Positions 6,677 through 14,776 of a stretch of DNA of 16,392 nt are shown here, piece by piece. The DNA is from an uncultured Clostridia bacterium. GTDB taxonomy: Bacteria > Bacillota > Clostridia > Christensenellales > Borkfalkiaceae. The translations under genes and the position numbers were made by a program. The stretch covers positions 1 to 16,392 of the forward strand of contig CAKQLR010000043.1 of NCBI GenBank assembly GCA_934254725.1. Reading direction: 5' to 3'. Numbering within the stretch: position 1 is the first letter of the stretch; every line of letters begins with the position of its first letter. The notes beneath the pieces are model-generated. The model made no database searches. It was not told the DNA's origin and was given only the letters and a program-made list of their open reading frames with translations.

Positions 6677-8392
6677 TTAAACTTTGGTAATCTTAATGCT
6701 CTCTATTCTAATCTTTGCGCTAAGGCAACCTAACAATAGATAACTTGTTTTATCGCCCTGCTCTATCGTAACCGGGACGGGAGCAAGTTCTACGATTTCC
6801 GTACCCTCGGTCAACGCGAGTTCCTGTCCCTGCCAAGCTCCGCCGTTTAACAATCCGATACCCAATTTTGCACCCGCTTTGGCTTGCTCTACGATTACGC
6901 TAATCGTGATCGTATAAGATCCGGGCAAAAATTTGCCCTTGGTGTCGAGGAAGTGCATATTCACGTTCCAATCCAAATCGTAATCGTTTAAAAGGGCGTA
7001 ATTTCCGCCGTCGGGATCTTCAACGATCTGCGCGCGTTCGGGCTTTCCGAAATCGAAACAGTTAGAATGGAAGGAACCGAGAACAGACTTACTTCCGTCT
7101 AATCCGTTGAAACCGCTAAAGTCTTCGACAACGTTGTCTCCGTAAAATCTTGCAATCTTAATGCTCTCTATTCTAATCTTTGCGCTAAGGCAACCTAACA
7201 ATAGATAACTTGTTTTATCGCCCTGCTCTATCGTAACCGGGACGGGAGCAAGTTCTACGATTTCCGTACCCTCGGTCAACGCGAGTTCCTGTCCCTGCCA
7301 AGCTCCGCCGTTTAACAATCCGATACCCAATTTTGCACCCGCTTTGGCTTGCTCTACGATTACGCTAATCGTGATCGTATAAGATCCGGGCAAAAATTTG
7401 CCCTTGGTGTCGAGGAAGTGCATATTCACGTTCCAATCCAAATCGTAATCGTTTAAAAGGGCGTAATTTCCGCCGTCGGGATCTTCAACGATCTGCGCGC
7501 GTTCGGGCTTTCCGAAATCGAAACAGTTAGAATGGAAGGAACCGAGAACGGATTTGCTTCCGTCTAAACCGATATAGTTATCGAAGTTTTCAACAACGCT
7601 GTCCCCGGGTTTTTTAAGGGATTCAACGCCTGCAAGAGGAACGAGTTCCGGTCTGCGTTTAATAGTAATGGAATCTATGCGAACGGACGAGGGAGCCTCT
7701 ACGTTATCCGCTACGACAGTAAGAGACGATATACTGTTGTTGCTGTAAAGCTCGCTTACTAAAAACTCGCCGCTAACGGTGTTCGACTTATTTAGCTCAA
7801 CCGCCGGCATAGCAGCGATTCGAGCACCGTAGTGGTCGAAACCGAGATAATAATTCGCGCCTGCCGTCAATGTCGTATAAGTAACGCTTACGGTGTATTG
7901 CGCGCCTGCGGTAAAACGCATACCGCGGAAGTTTACGTAATCTTGAGCTCCGCCGGGTGCGCCGTTACAGTTGATTTTAACTGCCTTTTTGCCTCCTTCG
8001 ACTTCGACGAACTCGTAAGTAGCCTGCGGGCGTTCTTCCGGCATATCGAAGAAACGAAGATACGGGCGCAGACGCATTTCTTCAAGAGGTCTGCTCCAGT
8101 CCTCGGTATAGGACTCGTTCATTTCAAGGGGTTTGGTGGAAGCAAGCAACTTTTCCCATGAGGGATCTTCAATCGGATCATAGCCCTCTCTGTCGCCTAC
8201 TTTTACTTTAAAGCTTTCATCGTCGAGCAGCTGCTCGAGAGTGGGAATTTCGGTAGCTGCGATCTCCTCTTCCTGCTGCACGGGAGAGGAAGTCGAAGAA
8301 ACGTCTTCAATCATTCCATCGCAACCCGCAAAACCCGCGGTGCCGCAAATCATGAAAACAGTCAATAAACCGGATATAATCTTTCTTTTCAT
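6677..8392 (-). CDS. Lipoprotein of three beta-sandwich modules, with an exact internal duplication
   Basis: A 571-residue surface lipoprotein. The N-terminus MKRKIISGLLTVFMICGTAG ends in a lipobox FAGC, with Cys24 as the lipid-bearing residue, followed by a Ser/Gln/Glu-rich linker. Three related modules follow: about 95-246, 267-415 and 421-571. Each has a central FxxGxxYT(V/I)(S/T)(V/I) strand and ends in a strand like IRIESIKI, resembling carbohydrate-binding jelly rolls (CBM4/9-like). Modules two and three are identical over about 132 residues. No catalytic signature is visible, so it probably binds glycan at the cell surface for the neighbouring enzyme. The start is supported by AAGGAGG 8 bases upstream. 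It lies 18 bases after the beta-helix gene and 14 before the GH36-like gene. The carbohydrate-binding role is inferred from fold-like pattern and context. Confidence 0.72.
   Translation of the reverse strand: MKRKIISGLLTVFMICGTAGFAGCDGMIEDVSSTSSPVQQEEEIAATEIPTLEQLLDDESFKVKVGDREGYDPIEDPSWEKLLASTKPLEMNESYTEDWSRPLEEMRLRPYLRFFDMPEERPQATYEFVEVEGGKKAVKINCNGAPGGAQDYVNFRGMRFTAGAQYTVSVTYTTLTAGANYYLGFDHYGARIAAMPAVELNKSNTVSGEFLVSELYSNNSISSLTVVADNVEAPSSVRIDSITIKRRPELVPLAGVESLKKPGDSVVENFDNYIGLDGSKSVLGSFHSNCFDFGKPERAQIVEDPDGGNYALLNDYDLDWNVNMHFLDTKGKFLPGSYTITISVIVEQAKAGAKLGIGLLNGGAWQGQELALTEGTEIVELAPVPVTIEQGDKTSYLLLGCLSAKIRIESIKIARFYGDNVVEDFSGFNGLDGSKSVLGSFHSNCFDFGKPERAQIVEDPDGGNYALLNDYDLDWNVNMHFLDTKGKFLPGSYTITISVIVEQAKAGAKLGIGLLNGGAWQGQELALTEGTEIVELAPVPVTIEQGDKTSYLLLGCLSAKIRIESIKITKV
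6689..7084. repeat. Direct repeat copy B (396 bp)
   Basis: Read base by base, this stretch is identical to 7154-7549 over all 396 bases. It encodes most of the third module of the lipoprotein. The offset is 465 bases, exactly 155 codons, so the reading frame is kept. Beyond 7084 the two copies are still alignable but clearly diverged. Confidence 0.95.
7154..7549. repeat. Direct repeat copy A (396 bp)
   Basis: This is the upstream-in-gene partner of 6689-7084, encoding most of the second module. Identity stops abruptly at 7153/6688 (c versus t) and at 7550/7085 (g versus a). The flanks within the 465-base period match only partially. Confidence 0.95.
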
Positions 8393-8410
8393 AAATATTT
8401 CCTCCTTATC

Positions 8411-11023
8411 TTATTCGCCTTTGATAAAGTTGAACTTTGTCATCGAACTCGGAATCAACTTATTTATGCTGGTCGGATGTTCAACGCATGAAACAGTTTT
8501 AAATATAGCGCCCTTAACGGGATCCGATTCTCCGTAATTTAAGCTTAAACTCACGTGGCGTCCTTCGTCCACGGCTTTCTTGACTTCGGGAATAATCTCG
8601 AAAGGAATGTAAAACTTTCCGGCGTATCCCGTGTCCGTCAACCAGCAACGAGCTTTTATCTTATCTTTGCCCGCTAATGCTTTTTCGCTGGTTCTTGCGT
8701 CGACTACGACTGTAGCGGGTTGTCCCTCTGCCGCCCAAACGAAAAGCTGCATGGTGTCGTGCCCGTCGAGTTTAACGGTAGATAAATCGTCGTTAGCGGC
8801 TGTTTCGTCGGTCAGGAAGAATTCGAGACCGTCGCCCATCCAGAATTGACTTGTATTGAAACTTACCTCGTCGTCCGTAACGGAAAACGCAACGTAGATT
8901 CCCGTATCGTCCCAAAGAATGCGGGTATCCGCCGAGAAATCCGAAGGAGCGATCGCGTCGAGTTCCACTTTATTAACTTCAACGGTGGTCGCCATAGACA
9001 TATTTACAGGCGTGCCGAGACCGTTGAATTCATCTAAGCTGTCGCTGTCCCAGTCTACGGTAACGTTCTCGTGCTTTACGTTGTATTCTTCTGTAACCGA
9101 AATAAAGTCGGAACGATCCAGATTCTTGTTCTTCTCTACAACCAGCGTTTCGGGATCGATGTTACCCGTAACTAAAACGGGAGCGTAACCGATATTTTTG
9201 CTGTGTTCTATTTCATTGTTTACGAACTTAAGTTGCGAAACGTTCATAAGGTTGAACGCGCAGTTGTTCATCGCCATATAGGGCGCAAGCGCGGGCAGAT
9301 ATACCTTGTTGTTTTTAAATACAACATTCGATACGCCTTTGAGATCGAGCACCGACGAACGGGAATAAGCGAAGAAGTTGTTTTCGACGAGAACGTTTTT
9401 GATGGTACCCGCCTTGCCGTAGCCGCCTTTTATATAGCTGACCACTATAATATCAGCGGTCGAGAAAGCGTTATTGTTATAGAATTTACAGTTGCGAACG
9501 GTGATATCTTCGGGGATTACGCCTTCGATGCTTCCGCTGAGATCCGACGCAACAAGTAACGATCCGTGTTGTATATTAGCAAAAACACAGTCTTCGATGA
9601 GAACTTTCTTGGTCTGAATGAGCAATCCGCGGTTCCTCTTGTTGCGGATAACGGAATTCTTCATAGTGAAAGATACCGTATGATCTCCCATGGCAAGATA
9701 ATCGCCTATTGCCAACTTGCCGAGTTCTTCTTCAAAAGTAAGTTCATAGCCCGTAGCTGCGAGAGTAACGGTCTTAACGGTCAGGAAGCCCTTGGAAGAA
9801 GCGGTGGCAACCTCGATGATTTCCATCTTTTCGCCGACAACGGGCTTATAGGTTTCGTGCAAACCGCCGGGAGAGCAAACCGTAACTTTATTGCCGTCCT
9901 TTTTATATACGCATAAGTAGTTTGCGCAGACGTTTACGGCATCGTCGTAGCCGTTTTCAAGCTGGCTGTTCGTGATAACTATTTCGCCTAAGTTGCCTTT
10001 AAGGTGCATCATATCCGAAGTAGTGGTCATCAAACGGTCGGTATCGGGACGGCAAACAATACGCAAAGCATTGAAATAGAGGTTTTTGCTGCCGCGCGCC
10101 AACACACCCATTCCGGGGCTTGCGTAAAGCTTGACGGTTTCCATTTTGAAATTCTCACAACCATTGACGAAGAACGTCGTATTGAACCGCATGGTAAAGC
10201 AAAGCGCTACTTTTGTTCCCACGGGCGGTTCGGACACGTTGGCGTCAAAAGTCATTTCGACGCGGTGATTTTCAAGATATTTCGTGGAAGAAATCATCTT
10301 TACCCCCTCGTTGTGGAGGAAGTTTCCGCCGGTCAGGGGCGCGTTTGTATTCTTATCGTATTCGAGATACTCGAAAACGGGCGTTTTTCCGTCAAGTTCG
10401 TAGTTATCGTTGACCTTAACGACGGCTTTCTTGTTTTGAAGGTCGAAAGATTCGACCGTACCCATGACAAAAGGAAGATTTCCCCAGTCCACGCTGATGC
10501 CTTTGAACAACAGATTTTCACATCCGGTAAACTGGAACGGGAAAAATCCGATAGTTCCCCATACTACGATTTCGGTATTGTCGCCGACAATGCTCAGATT
10601 ATCGATTCCGTCAACGACAAGTCCGTATTGATAATCGACGGGGTTTTTAAGTTCGATAAAATCCAGGCGTCCTGCCGGCAATCTTATTACTTTTGTTTTG
10701 TCTGCCGGAAGTTCGCGGATTTCTTCTATGAGCGACTGCAACGCGGCACTGTCGTCATTACCGTCGTCCGCGGTTACGCCGTGTTCTGTTGCATTAAACA
10801 CGTAGTCCGCTTGCTGCGGTTCGGAATAAAGAACCTCTGTGTCGAATTTCGTCCTGTCGATTCCTACATTCCCGGTTAATCCGATCACCTCGACGGGCGA
10901 CGGCGGATTTGGTGTACCGCTGCTCGAACTTTGGCTGTCATCGCCGGGTACGTCGCAAGCGACGCTTCCGAGCATAAATACTGCTGCTAAGGTACTAATT
11001 AAAATTTTGCACCACTTTTTCAT
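8411..11023 (-). CDS. GH110-like beta-helix glycosidase lipoprotein with CBM9/DOMON-like C-terminus
   Basis: An 870-residue lipoprotein: signal MKKWCKILISTLAAVFMLGS, lipobox SVAC with Cys23, then a Ser/Pro linker. Residues about 75-640 form a right-handed parallel beta-helix. Several segments match GH110 alpha-1,3-galactosidases as I know them: GVTADDGNDDSAALQSLIEE (82-101), LLFKGISVDWGNLPFVMGTV (171-190), LYASPGMGVLARGSKNL (299-315), TTTSDMMHLKG (333-343, Asp337), LENGYDDAVNVCANYL (355-370, Asp360/Asp361) and NKRNRGLLIQTKKVLIEDC (461-479). Residues about 675-840 look like a CBM9/DOMON-type sandwich (ILWDDTGIYVAFSVTDDEV). GH110 members usually have His-Gly after the acidic pair (DDxxNxHG), here Cys-Ala, so specificity may differ. 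The expected role is removal of terminal alpha-1,3-galactose from surface glycans. AGGAGG lies 6 bases before the ATG, which overlaps the previous stop as ATGA. A general pectate-lyase-like helix protein is the alternative. Confidence 0.65.
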   Translation of the reverse strand: MKKWCKILISTLAAVFMLGSVACDVPGDDSQSSSSGTPNPPSPVEVIGLTGNVGIDRTKFDTEVLYSEPQQADYVFNATEHGVTADDGNDDSAALQSLIEEIRELPADKTKVIRLPAGRLDFIELKNPVDYQYGLVVDGIDNLSIVGDNTEIVVWGTIGFFPFQFTGCENLLFKGISVDWGNLPFVMGTVESFDLQNKKAVVKVNDNYELDGKTPVFEYLEYDKNTNAPLTGGNFLHNEGVKMISSTKYLENHRVEMTFDANVSEPPVGTKVALCFTMRFNTTFFVNGCENFKMETVKLYASPGMGVLARGSKNLYFNALRIVCRPDTDRLMTTTSDMMHLKGNLGEIVITNSQLENGYDDAVNVCANYLCVYKKDGNKVTVCSPGGLHETYKPVVGEKMEIIEVATASSKGFLTVKTVTLAATGYELTFEEELGKLAIGDYLAMGDHTVSFTMKNSVIRNKRNRGLLIQTKKVLIEDCVFANIQHGSLLVASDLSGSIEGVIPEDITVRNCKFYNNNAFSTADIIVVSYIKGGYGKAGTIKNVLVENNFFAYSRSSVLDLKGVSNVVFKNNKVYLPALAPYMAMNNCAFNLMNVSQLKFVNNEIEHSKNIGYAPVLVTGNIDPETLVVEKNKNLDRSDFISVTEEYNVKHENVTVDWDSDSLDEFNGLGTPVNMSMATTVEVNKVELDAIAPSDFSADTRILWDDTGIYVAFSVTDDEVSFNTSQFWMGDGLEFFLTDETAANDDLSTVKLDGHDTMQLFVWAAEGQPATVVVDARTSEKALAGKDKIKARCWLTDTGYAGKFYIPFEIIPEVKKAVDEGRHVSLSLNYGESDPVKGAIFKTVSCVEHPTSINKLIPSSMTKFNFIKGE

Positions 11024-12615
11024 CTTTGTCCTCCTATACTTAAATAATTTTTATAAGACTCATCATAAATTTTTACAAGTTTTTGAGCGCCTATCTGCGT
11101 CAATTTCCCTATAAACTCATTCCATTTCGCGTCATCGTTGGGATCTACTATCCCCTTGACGAATTGCGCTTCGATATTAGACACGTAGTTTTGCAACTGA
11201 GCCTCTATATCCGCTTTGTCTTTGGACTGCTGCGTCGTAAAGAAAAGCTGCGGAAGCCCCGTTCTCAGGTAATCGCGATAAACCACGCGTTCGCGATTGA
11301 GTTTCTGTTCCAGCTCGTTGCTGCTCTTTTGGGAAAACTCCGTTTTGAGAATAGGCGAACCGAGCCCCGCCTGATAGGTAATGGTGGCACGCCACTGCTC
11401 CTGTTCCATACCCTCGGGGATAAGCATCCTATAGGTCGTCTTTTCTTCGTCATCCCATTTCCAGTGAACGTTTTCGATGCCTACGCACTGCAACGGCTCC
11501 AAATCCACGTTATACAACGCATCGATCCAGCGAACCAGCTCGCGCAGGTACGGCGATTTATTGTTCAGCATAAAGATATTCGGGTTGAAATCGTGGCTGA
11601 ACTGCAAATGCATTTTACGGCTGTTTATAGAGCTTGTGAGCGGGCCTATGGGAACATACTGGTCTTCCATGCTCGTCCCTACGTTCAAAACAGCCGCCGC
11701 ACACGAGAAACAGCCGAGTCGGTTGCTTCTGCCCAAGCTCGCCAGATCCCCGGCTTTGTTGGAGTACAGGCTAGCGTCAAGCACACCGTTTTTATACATT
11801 TTATTGAGCATTTTAATGTATTCGCGGTAGTTTTGCGTAAACGGCACGTATACGATTTCATCGTTGCCGTCAAGCTCTATACCCGTGCTTACAAAACCAT
11901 ACGCGCTCATAATAAAACTCATTGTCGCGTCGCCCGGGATAAGGGACAACGGGGTTTCATCTCCTATAATGCCGTTTCCGTTGCCGTCCTTCGTTTTAAA
12001 GTCGATTAAAGTATCGTAGAACTCATCGATGGTTGCGGGCATTTCGCGTCCGACTCTCTCCAACCATCTCTTGTTGATGTACTGCATAGAGAAGTCGCCG
12101 CCCACGGTAGAAACTGAGCTGAAAATGTAAATATGCCCGTCGCACGAAGTGATTCTTTCGATTTCGGGATATTTCTTCATCCATGCGGAATAGTTGGGAG
12201 CATAATCCTTAATAAGATTTTCAAGCGGCGCGATTCTGTTGTTTTTAGATGCCGTCGCCGCCTCCGACATGGTATTGCAGAGGAAGAACGCGTCGGCAGG
12301 ATTAGTTGTGTCCAGCCATTTCAATCCTCGTTTTTCCCCGTAGCTCGTCAGTGGATAGCACTCCCAGTCGATATGAATGTTTGTGATTTTCTCCATTTCT
12401 TTCCAAAGCACCATATCGTTCCAGTCTCCCTGCGCCACACCCTTTGGAGCAAAGAGTCTCAGACTTATCTTGTTCTTGACAATCTGCGGATTATCGGTAT
12501 CCGCAATGAAATTGTCGGGATCATAGTTTTCCCAACGATCGGGCGAGCGGTTCCCGCAACCGACCGCGGAAAGACACAAAAGCACGCCCAAAAGCAAACT
12601 GACTATTTTTTTCAT
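11020..12615 (-). CDS. Extracellular sugar-binding lipoprotein of an ABC transporter (LplA-like)
   Basis: A 531-residue solute-binding protein of the large LplA type that pairs with LplB/LplC permeases. The signal is MKKIVSLLLGVLLCLSAVGC, with lipobox AVGC and Cys20 as the anchor. The body has typical features of this family: LRLFAPKGVAQGDWNDMVLW, IHIDWECYPLT, INKRWLERVGREMPATIDEF and a long C-terminal helical part. I placed the start at the ATG at 12615 because AGGAGG lies 5 bases upstream and the signal peptide begins there; a 15-residue in-frame extension reaches into the spacer and spoils the signal. It follows the second permease by 52 bases, and its stop overlaps the ATG of the GH110-like gene. 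It should capture oligosaccharides released at the surface; the ligand is not readable from sequence. Confidence 0.88.
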   Translation of the reverse strand: MKKIVSLLLGVLLCLSAVGCGNRSPDRWENYDPDNFIADTDNPQIVKNKISLRLFAPKGVAQGDWNDMVLWKEMEKITNIHIDWECYPLTSYGEKRGLKWLDTTNPADAFFLCNTMSEAATASKNNRIAPLENLIKDYAPNYSAWMKKYPEIERITSCDGHIYIFSSVSTVGGDFSMQYINKRWLERVGREMPATIDEFYDTLIDFKTKDGNGNGIIGDETPLSLIPGDATMSFIMSAYGFVSTGIELDGNDEIVYVPFTQNYREYIKMLNKMYKNGVLDASLYSNKAGDLASLGRSNRLGCFSCAAAVLNVGTSMEDQYVPIGPLTSSINSRKMHLQFSHDFNPNIFMLNNKSPYLRELVRWIDALYNVDLEPLQCVGIENVHWKWDDEEKTTYRMLIPEGMEQEQWRATITYQAGLGSPILKTEFSQKSSNELEQKLNRERVVYRDYLRTGLPQLFFTTQQSKDKADIEAQLQNYVSNIEAQFVKGIVDPNDDAKWNEFIGKLTQIGAQKLVKIYDESYKNYLSIGGQR

Positions 12616-12667
12616 AAATTCCTCCTGTATATATATAATAGTTAAAAACTTACAAGCCAAACTAAGA

Positions 12668-13576
12668 TTATCCCTTAAGGCTGCCTACCATTATCCCCTT
12701 TTCGAAGAAACGGGAAAAGAACGGGTAAATAACCAAAATGGGCAACGTAGAAACGACGATGGACGAATACTTCAAGGCTTCGGCAAGTAATGCCTGTTCG
12801 TAAGTCGTGCTGGTGTCGCTGCCCGTCATGTCGGAAACGTCCTGTTCGAGCAAAATCGAGCGTAAAACGAGCTGTAACGGGTTTTTGCTCTCGTCCGACA
12901 AAAACACCAACGCGCTGTAATAGGAGTTCCACATCCCCACCAAAGCAAAGAGCGCGATAATAGAAAGGATAGGTCCGGAAAGCGGCAATACAATCTGAAA
13001 AAAGATTCGCGTATAGCCCGCCCCGTCTATCTTTGCGGCTTCCTGCACGTCCTCGGGAATGGCGGTAGTCATATATGTCCTTATCAGAACCACGTTGGAA
13101 AAAGAGAACGCATACGGAAGAATAAGCGCAAGTACGTTGTTGTAAAGACCGATGCCTCTTACCAAAACATACAGCGGCACGATACCGCCGCCGAAATAGA
13201 GCGGAATACAGAAGAAAATTATAAAAAACGTTCTTCCGCGCAACTCTTTTCTGCTCATGGCGTACGATGCGGGGAAATTGAACCCGATAACCGCGATTAC
13301 CATTAAAAACGAGTAATATATGGTGTTCAGGTAGCCGTGCCAGATAGCTTCGTTTGCAAATACTCGTTTATACGCCGTTATCGAAAAGTTTTTGATAAAA
13401 AGACTGATATGCCCCGCGTATACGTCTTCGGGTTCGGTAAAGGACGCCGCAAGAATATATAGCAACGGATAGAGAATAAATACCAAAAACAATGCGATAA
13501 AAACATACAAAATCACATCGAAAACAACATCGCCCGGCGCGTGGTGACGAAATCTTCTGTACTTTGACCTTACCAT
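12668..13576 (-). CDS. ABC sugar transporter permease, LplC/MalG type (CUT1)
   Basis: A 302-residue integral membrane protein with about six hydrophobic segments, starting around 20-45. The EAA loop that docks the ATPase is clear: VQEAAKIDGAGYTRIFFQIVLP (about 177-198). The ending MVGSLKG is typical of this permease subfamily (cf. GxxxGAVKG). It forms a heterodimeric channel with the permease encoded just upstream. Its ATG at 13576 overlaps the TAA of that gene (ATGGTAA, 7 bases), and a GGGGG-rich ribosome site lies about 9 bases upstream. No ATP-binding subunit is encoded in the window, which is common for this transporter class, where a shared MsmK-like ATPase serves several systems. Confidence 0.9.
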   Translation of the reverse strand: MVRSKYRRFRHHAPGDVVFDVILYVFIALFLVFILYPLLYILAASFTEPEDVYAGHISLFIKNFSITAYKRVFANEAIWHGYLNTIYYSFLMVIAVIGFNFPASYAMSRKELRGRTFFIIFFCIPLYFGGGIVPLYVLVRGIGLYNNVLALILPYAFSFSNVVLIRTYMTTAIPEDVQEAAKIDGAGYTRIFFQIVLPLSGPILSIIALFALVGMWNSYYSALVFLSDESKNPLQLVLRSILLEQDVSDMTGSDTSTTYEQALLAEALKYSSIVVSTLPILVIYPFFSRFFEKGIMVGSLKG

Positions 13577-14505
13577 AACGTCGTTCCCCCTGCTTTTTTA
13601 GCTGTCTGGTTGGCTACCGCAAGAAGAATGAAGCCCACTACGCTGTTCAATAATCCTATCGCCGTTCCGTATCCGTAGTCCTGAATATACGATAGTAAAG
13701 ACTGCTTGTATACGAAAGTAGAAATAATCTCGGAAGTTTCGAGGTTCAGATTCGTCTGGAACAGATACGCCTTCTCGAAACCGACGCCTAAAATTCCGCC
13801 CATACTCATAATTAAAAGCAACGTCACGATGGGGATCAATACGGGAAAGTTAATATGCCATATTCGAGCTAACCGTCCGGCGCCGTCTATTTTCGCGGCA
13901 TCGATCAGGTTAGGATCTACGTTCGACAAAGTACCGACGTAGATAATCGCGCTCCACCCCACGCAGGACCATATAGTAGTGATAAGATAAAGCCAGGGGA
14001 AAGCCGCGGCGCTCTCCATAAGTTCCGTCCTCTCCCCTCCGAAAGCGACGATAATGTCGTTGATAAAACCCGTATCGCGATCGGTAAAGGCAAACGTCAT
14101 ACCGGCAAGTACTATAGTAGATACGAAATACGGAGCATACGAAATAGTCTGCGTGAGCTGCTTAATCCATTTTCCCGCAATCTCATTGATTGCAAGCGCC
14201 AGAATGATAGGCAACGGCGTCATAAACAAAATACTCATCAGACTGATACGAAGGGTATTCCAGATAAGCGTCCAACAGTTATATAAACTAAAAAACCGGC
14301 GAAAGTTATCAAAACCGATCCAGGTACTATTAAATACGCTGCCCATTGTGGGAGTATAATCGGTAAACGCAATCAACACACCGTACAGCGGTATATAACT
14401 AAATACCGCAACTACGATAACCGCAGGTATCAACATAATATAAAGCGGAATCATATCCTTAAAACTGACTACGTGTTTCTTTTTTACTTTCTTCCTCACG
14501 CTCAT
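13570..14505 (-). CDS. ABC sugar transporter permease, LplB/MalF type (CUT1)
   Basis: A 311-residue membrane protein, first gene of the long leftward operon. Hydrophobic segments begin with MIPLYIMLIPAVIVVAVFSY, followed by the family signature IPLYGVLIAFTDY. The EAA loop is IDAAKIDGAGRLARIWHINFP (about 201-221). The end KKAGGTTLW matches the usual LplB C-terminus. I chose the ATG at 14505 because GGAGG lies upstream of it, although the 11-base gap is somewhat long. An in-frame GTG at 14523 would add six residues but has no ribosome site, and it is itself part of the GTGGAGG that serves the ATG. It overlaps the next permease by 7 bases. Expression is probably controlled by the divergent AraC-type regulator. 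Confidence 0.9.
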   Translation of the reverse strand: MSVRKKVKKKHVVSFKDMIPLYIMLIPAVIVVAVFSYIPLYGVLIAFTDYTPTMGSVFNSTWIGFDNFRRFFSLYNCWTLIWNTLRISLMSILFMTPLPIILALAINEIAGKWIKQLTQTISYAPYFVSTIVLAGMTFAFTDRDTGFINDIIVAFGGERTELMESAAAFPWLYLITTIWSCVGWSAIIYVGTLSNVDPNLIDAAKIDGAGRLARIWHINFPVLIPIVTLLLIMSMGGILGVGFEKAYLFQTNLNLETSEIISTFVYKQSLLSYIQDYGYGTAIGLLNSVVGFILLAVANQTAKKAGGTTLW

Positions 14506-14588
14506 TTCAATAATTGCCTCCACTGTGAGAAATTCATTACTTTTATTTTAAATGCTACCGATATAAAAGTAAATACCAAATGCAAACC

Positions 14589-14617
14589 ATCATATAGCAT
14601 AAACAAACTTTTATGAA
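14589..14617 (-). promoter_or_regulatory. Candidate promoter of the long operon
   Basis: TTCATA (14617-14612, four of six -35 bases) and TATGAT (14594-14589, five of six -10 bases) are 17 bases apart. The weak -35 fits a promoter that needs an activator such as the adjacent AraC-type protein. The leader to the ATG at 14505 would be about 75 bases. Other AT-rich hexamers in the region compete, so confidence is modest. Confidence 0.4.
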
Positions 14618-14643
14618 ATTCTTTTTTTTGGCAAAATATCGGC

Positions 14644-14661
14644 TTATAATATACATTATAA
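14644..14661. promoter_or_regulatory. Perfect 7-bp dyad TTATAAT-ATAC-ATTATAA
   Basis: Two perfect 7-base arms are separated by 4 bases, about 27 bases upstream of the proposed operon -35. It could be an operator, or a chance dyad in A+T-rich DNA. Confidence 0.3.
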
Positions 14662-14674
14662 TTGATTTTTAACG

Positions 14675-14684
14675 TTTTACGGCG
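14675..14684 (+). promoter_or_regulatory. Candidate operator half-site TTTTACGGCG (operon side)
   Basis: This 10-mer recurs as its exact reverse complement at 14781-14790, and similarity continues as TTTTACGGCG(T/C)TTT. It sits about 58 bases upstream of the proposed operon -35. It lies inside a wider inverted repeat, TAACGT (14670-14675) ... ACGTTA (14691-14696). Binding by the adjacent AraC-type regulator is an inference from position. Confidence 0.4.
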
Positions 14685-14776
14685 TTTTTTACGTTATTTT
14701 ATAATAATTTATAATATTTTGCCTTAAAACTTCTTAGCTGTAAATAATAAATATTAAGAGTTCCTTTTTTCATCGC

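Noticed and set aside
10004..10879. Long rightward open frame (291 codons) opposite the GH110-like gene
   Set aside because: It is fully antisense to a coding region with signal peptide, motifs and a strong ribosome site. Its sequence has no recognisable domain and looks like an antisense shadow.
11083..12009. Rightward open frame (308 codons) opposite the binding-protein gene
   Set aside because: It is antisense to the LplA-like gene; there is no ribosome site and no family pattern.
12616..12660. 15-codon N-terminal extension of the binding protein
   Set aside because: It places non-signal residues ahead of a perfect lipoprotein signal, and AGGAGG correctly positions the ATG at 12615.
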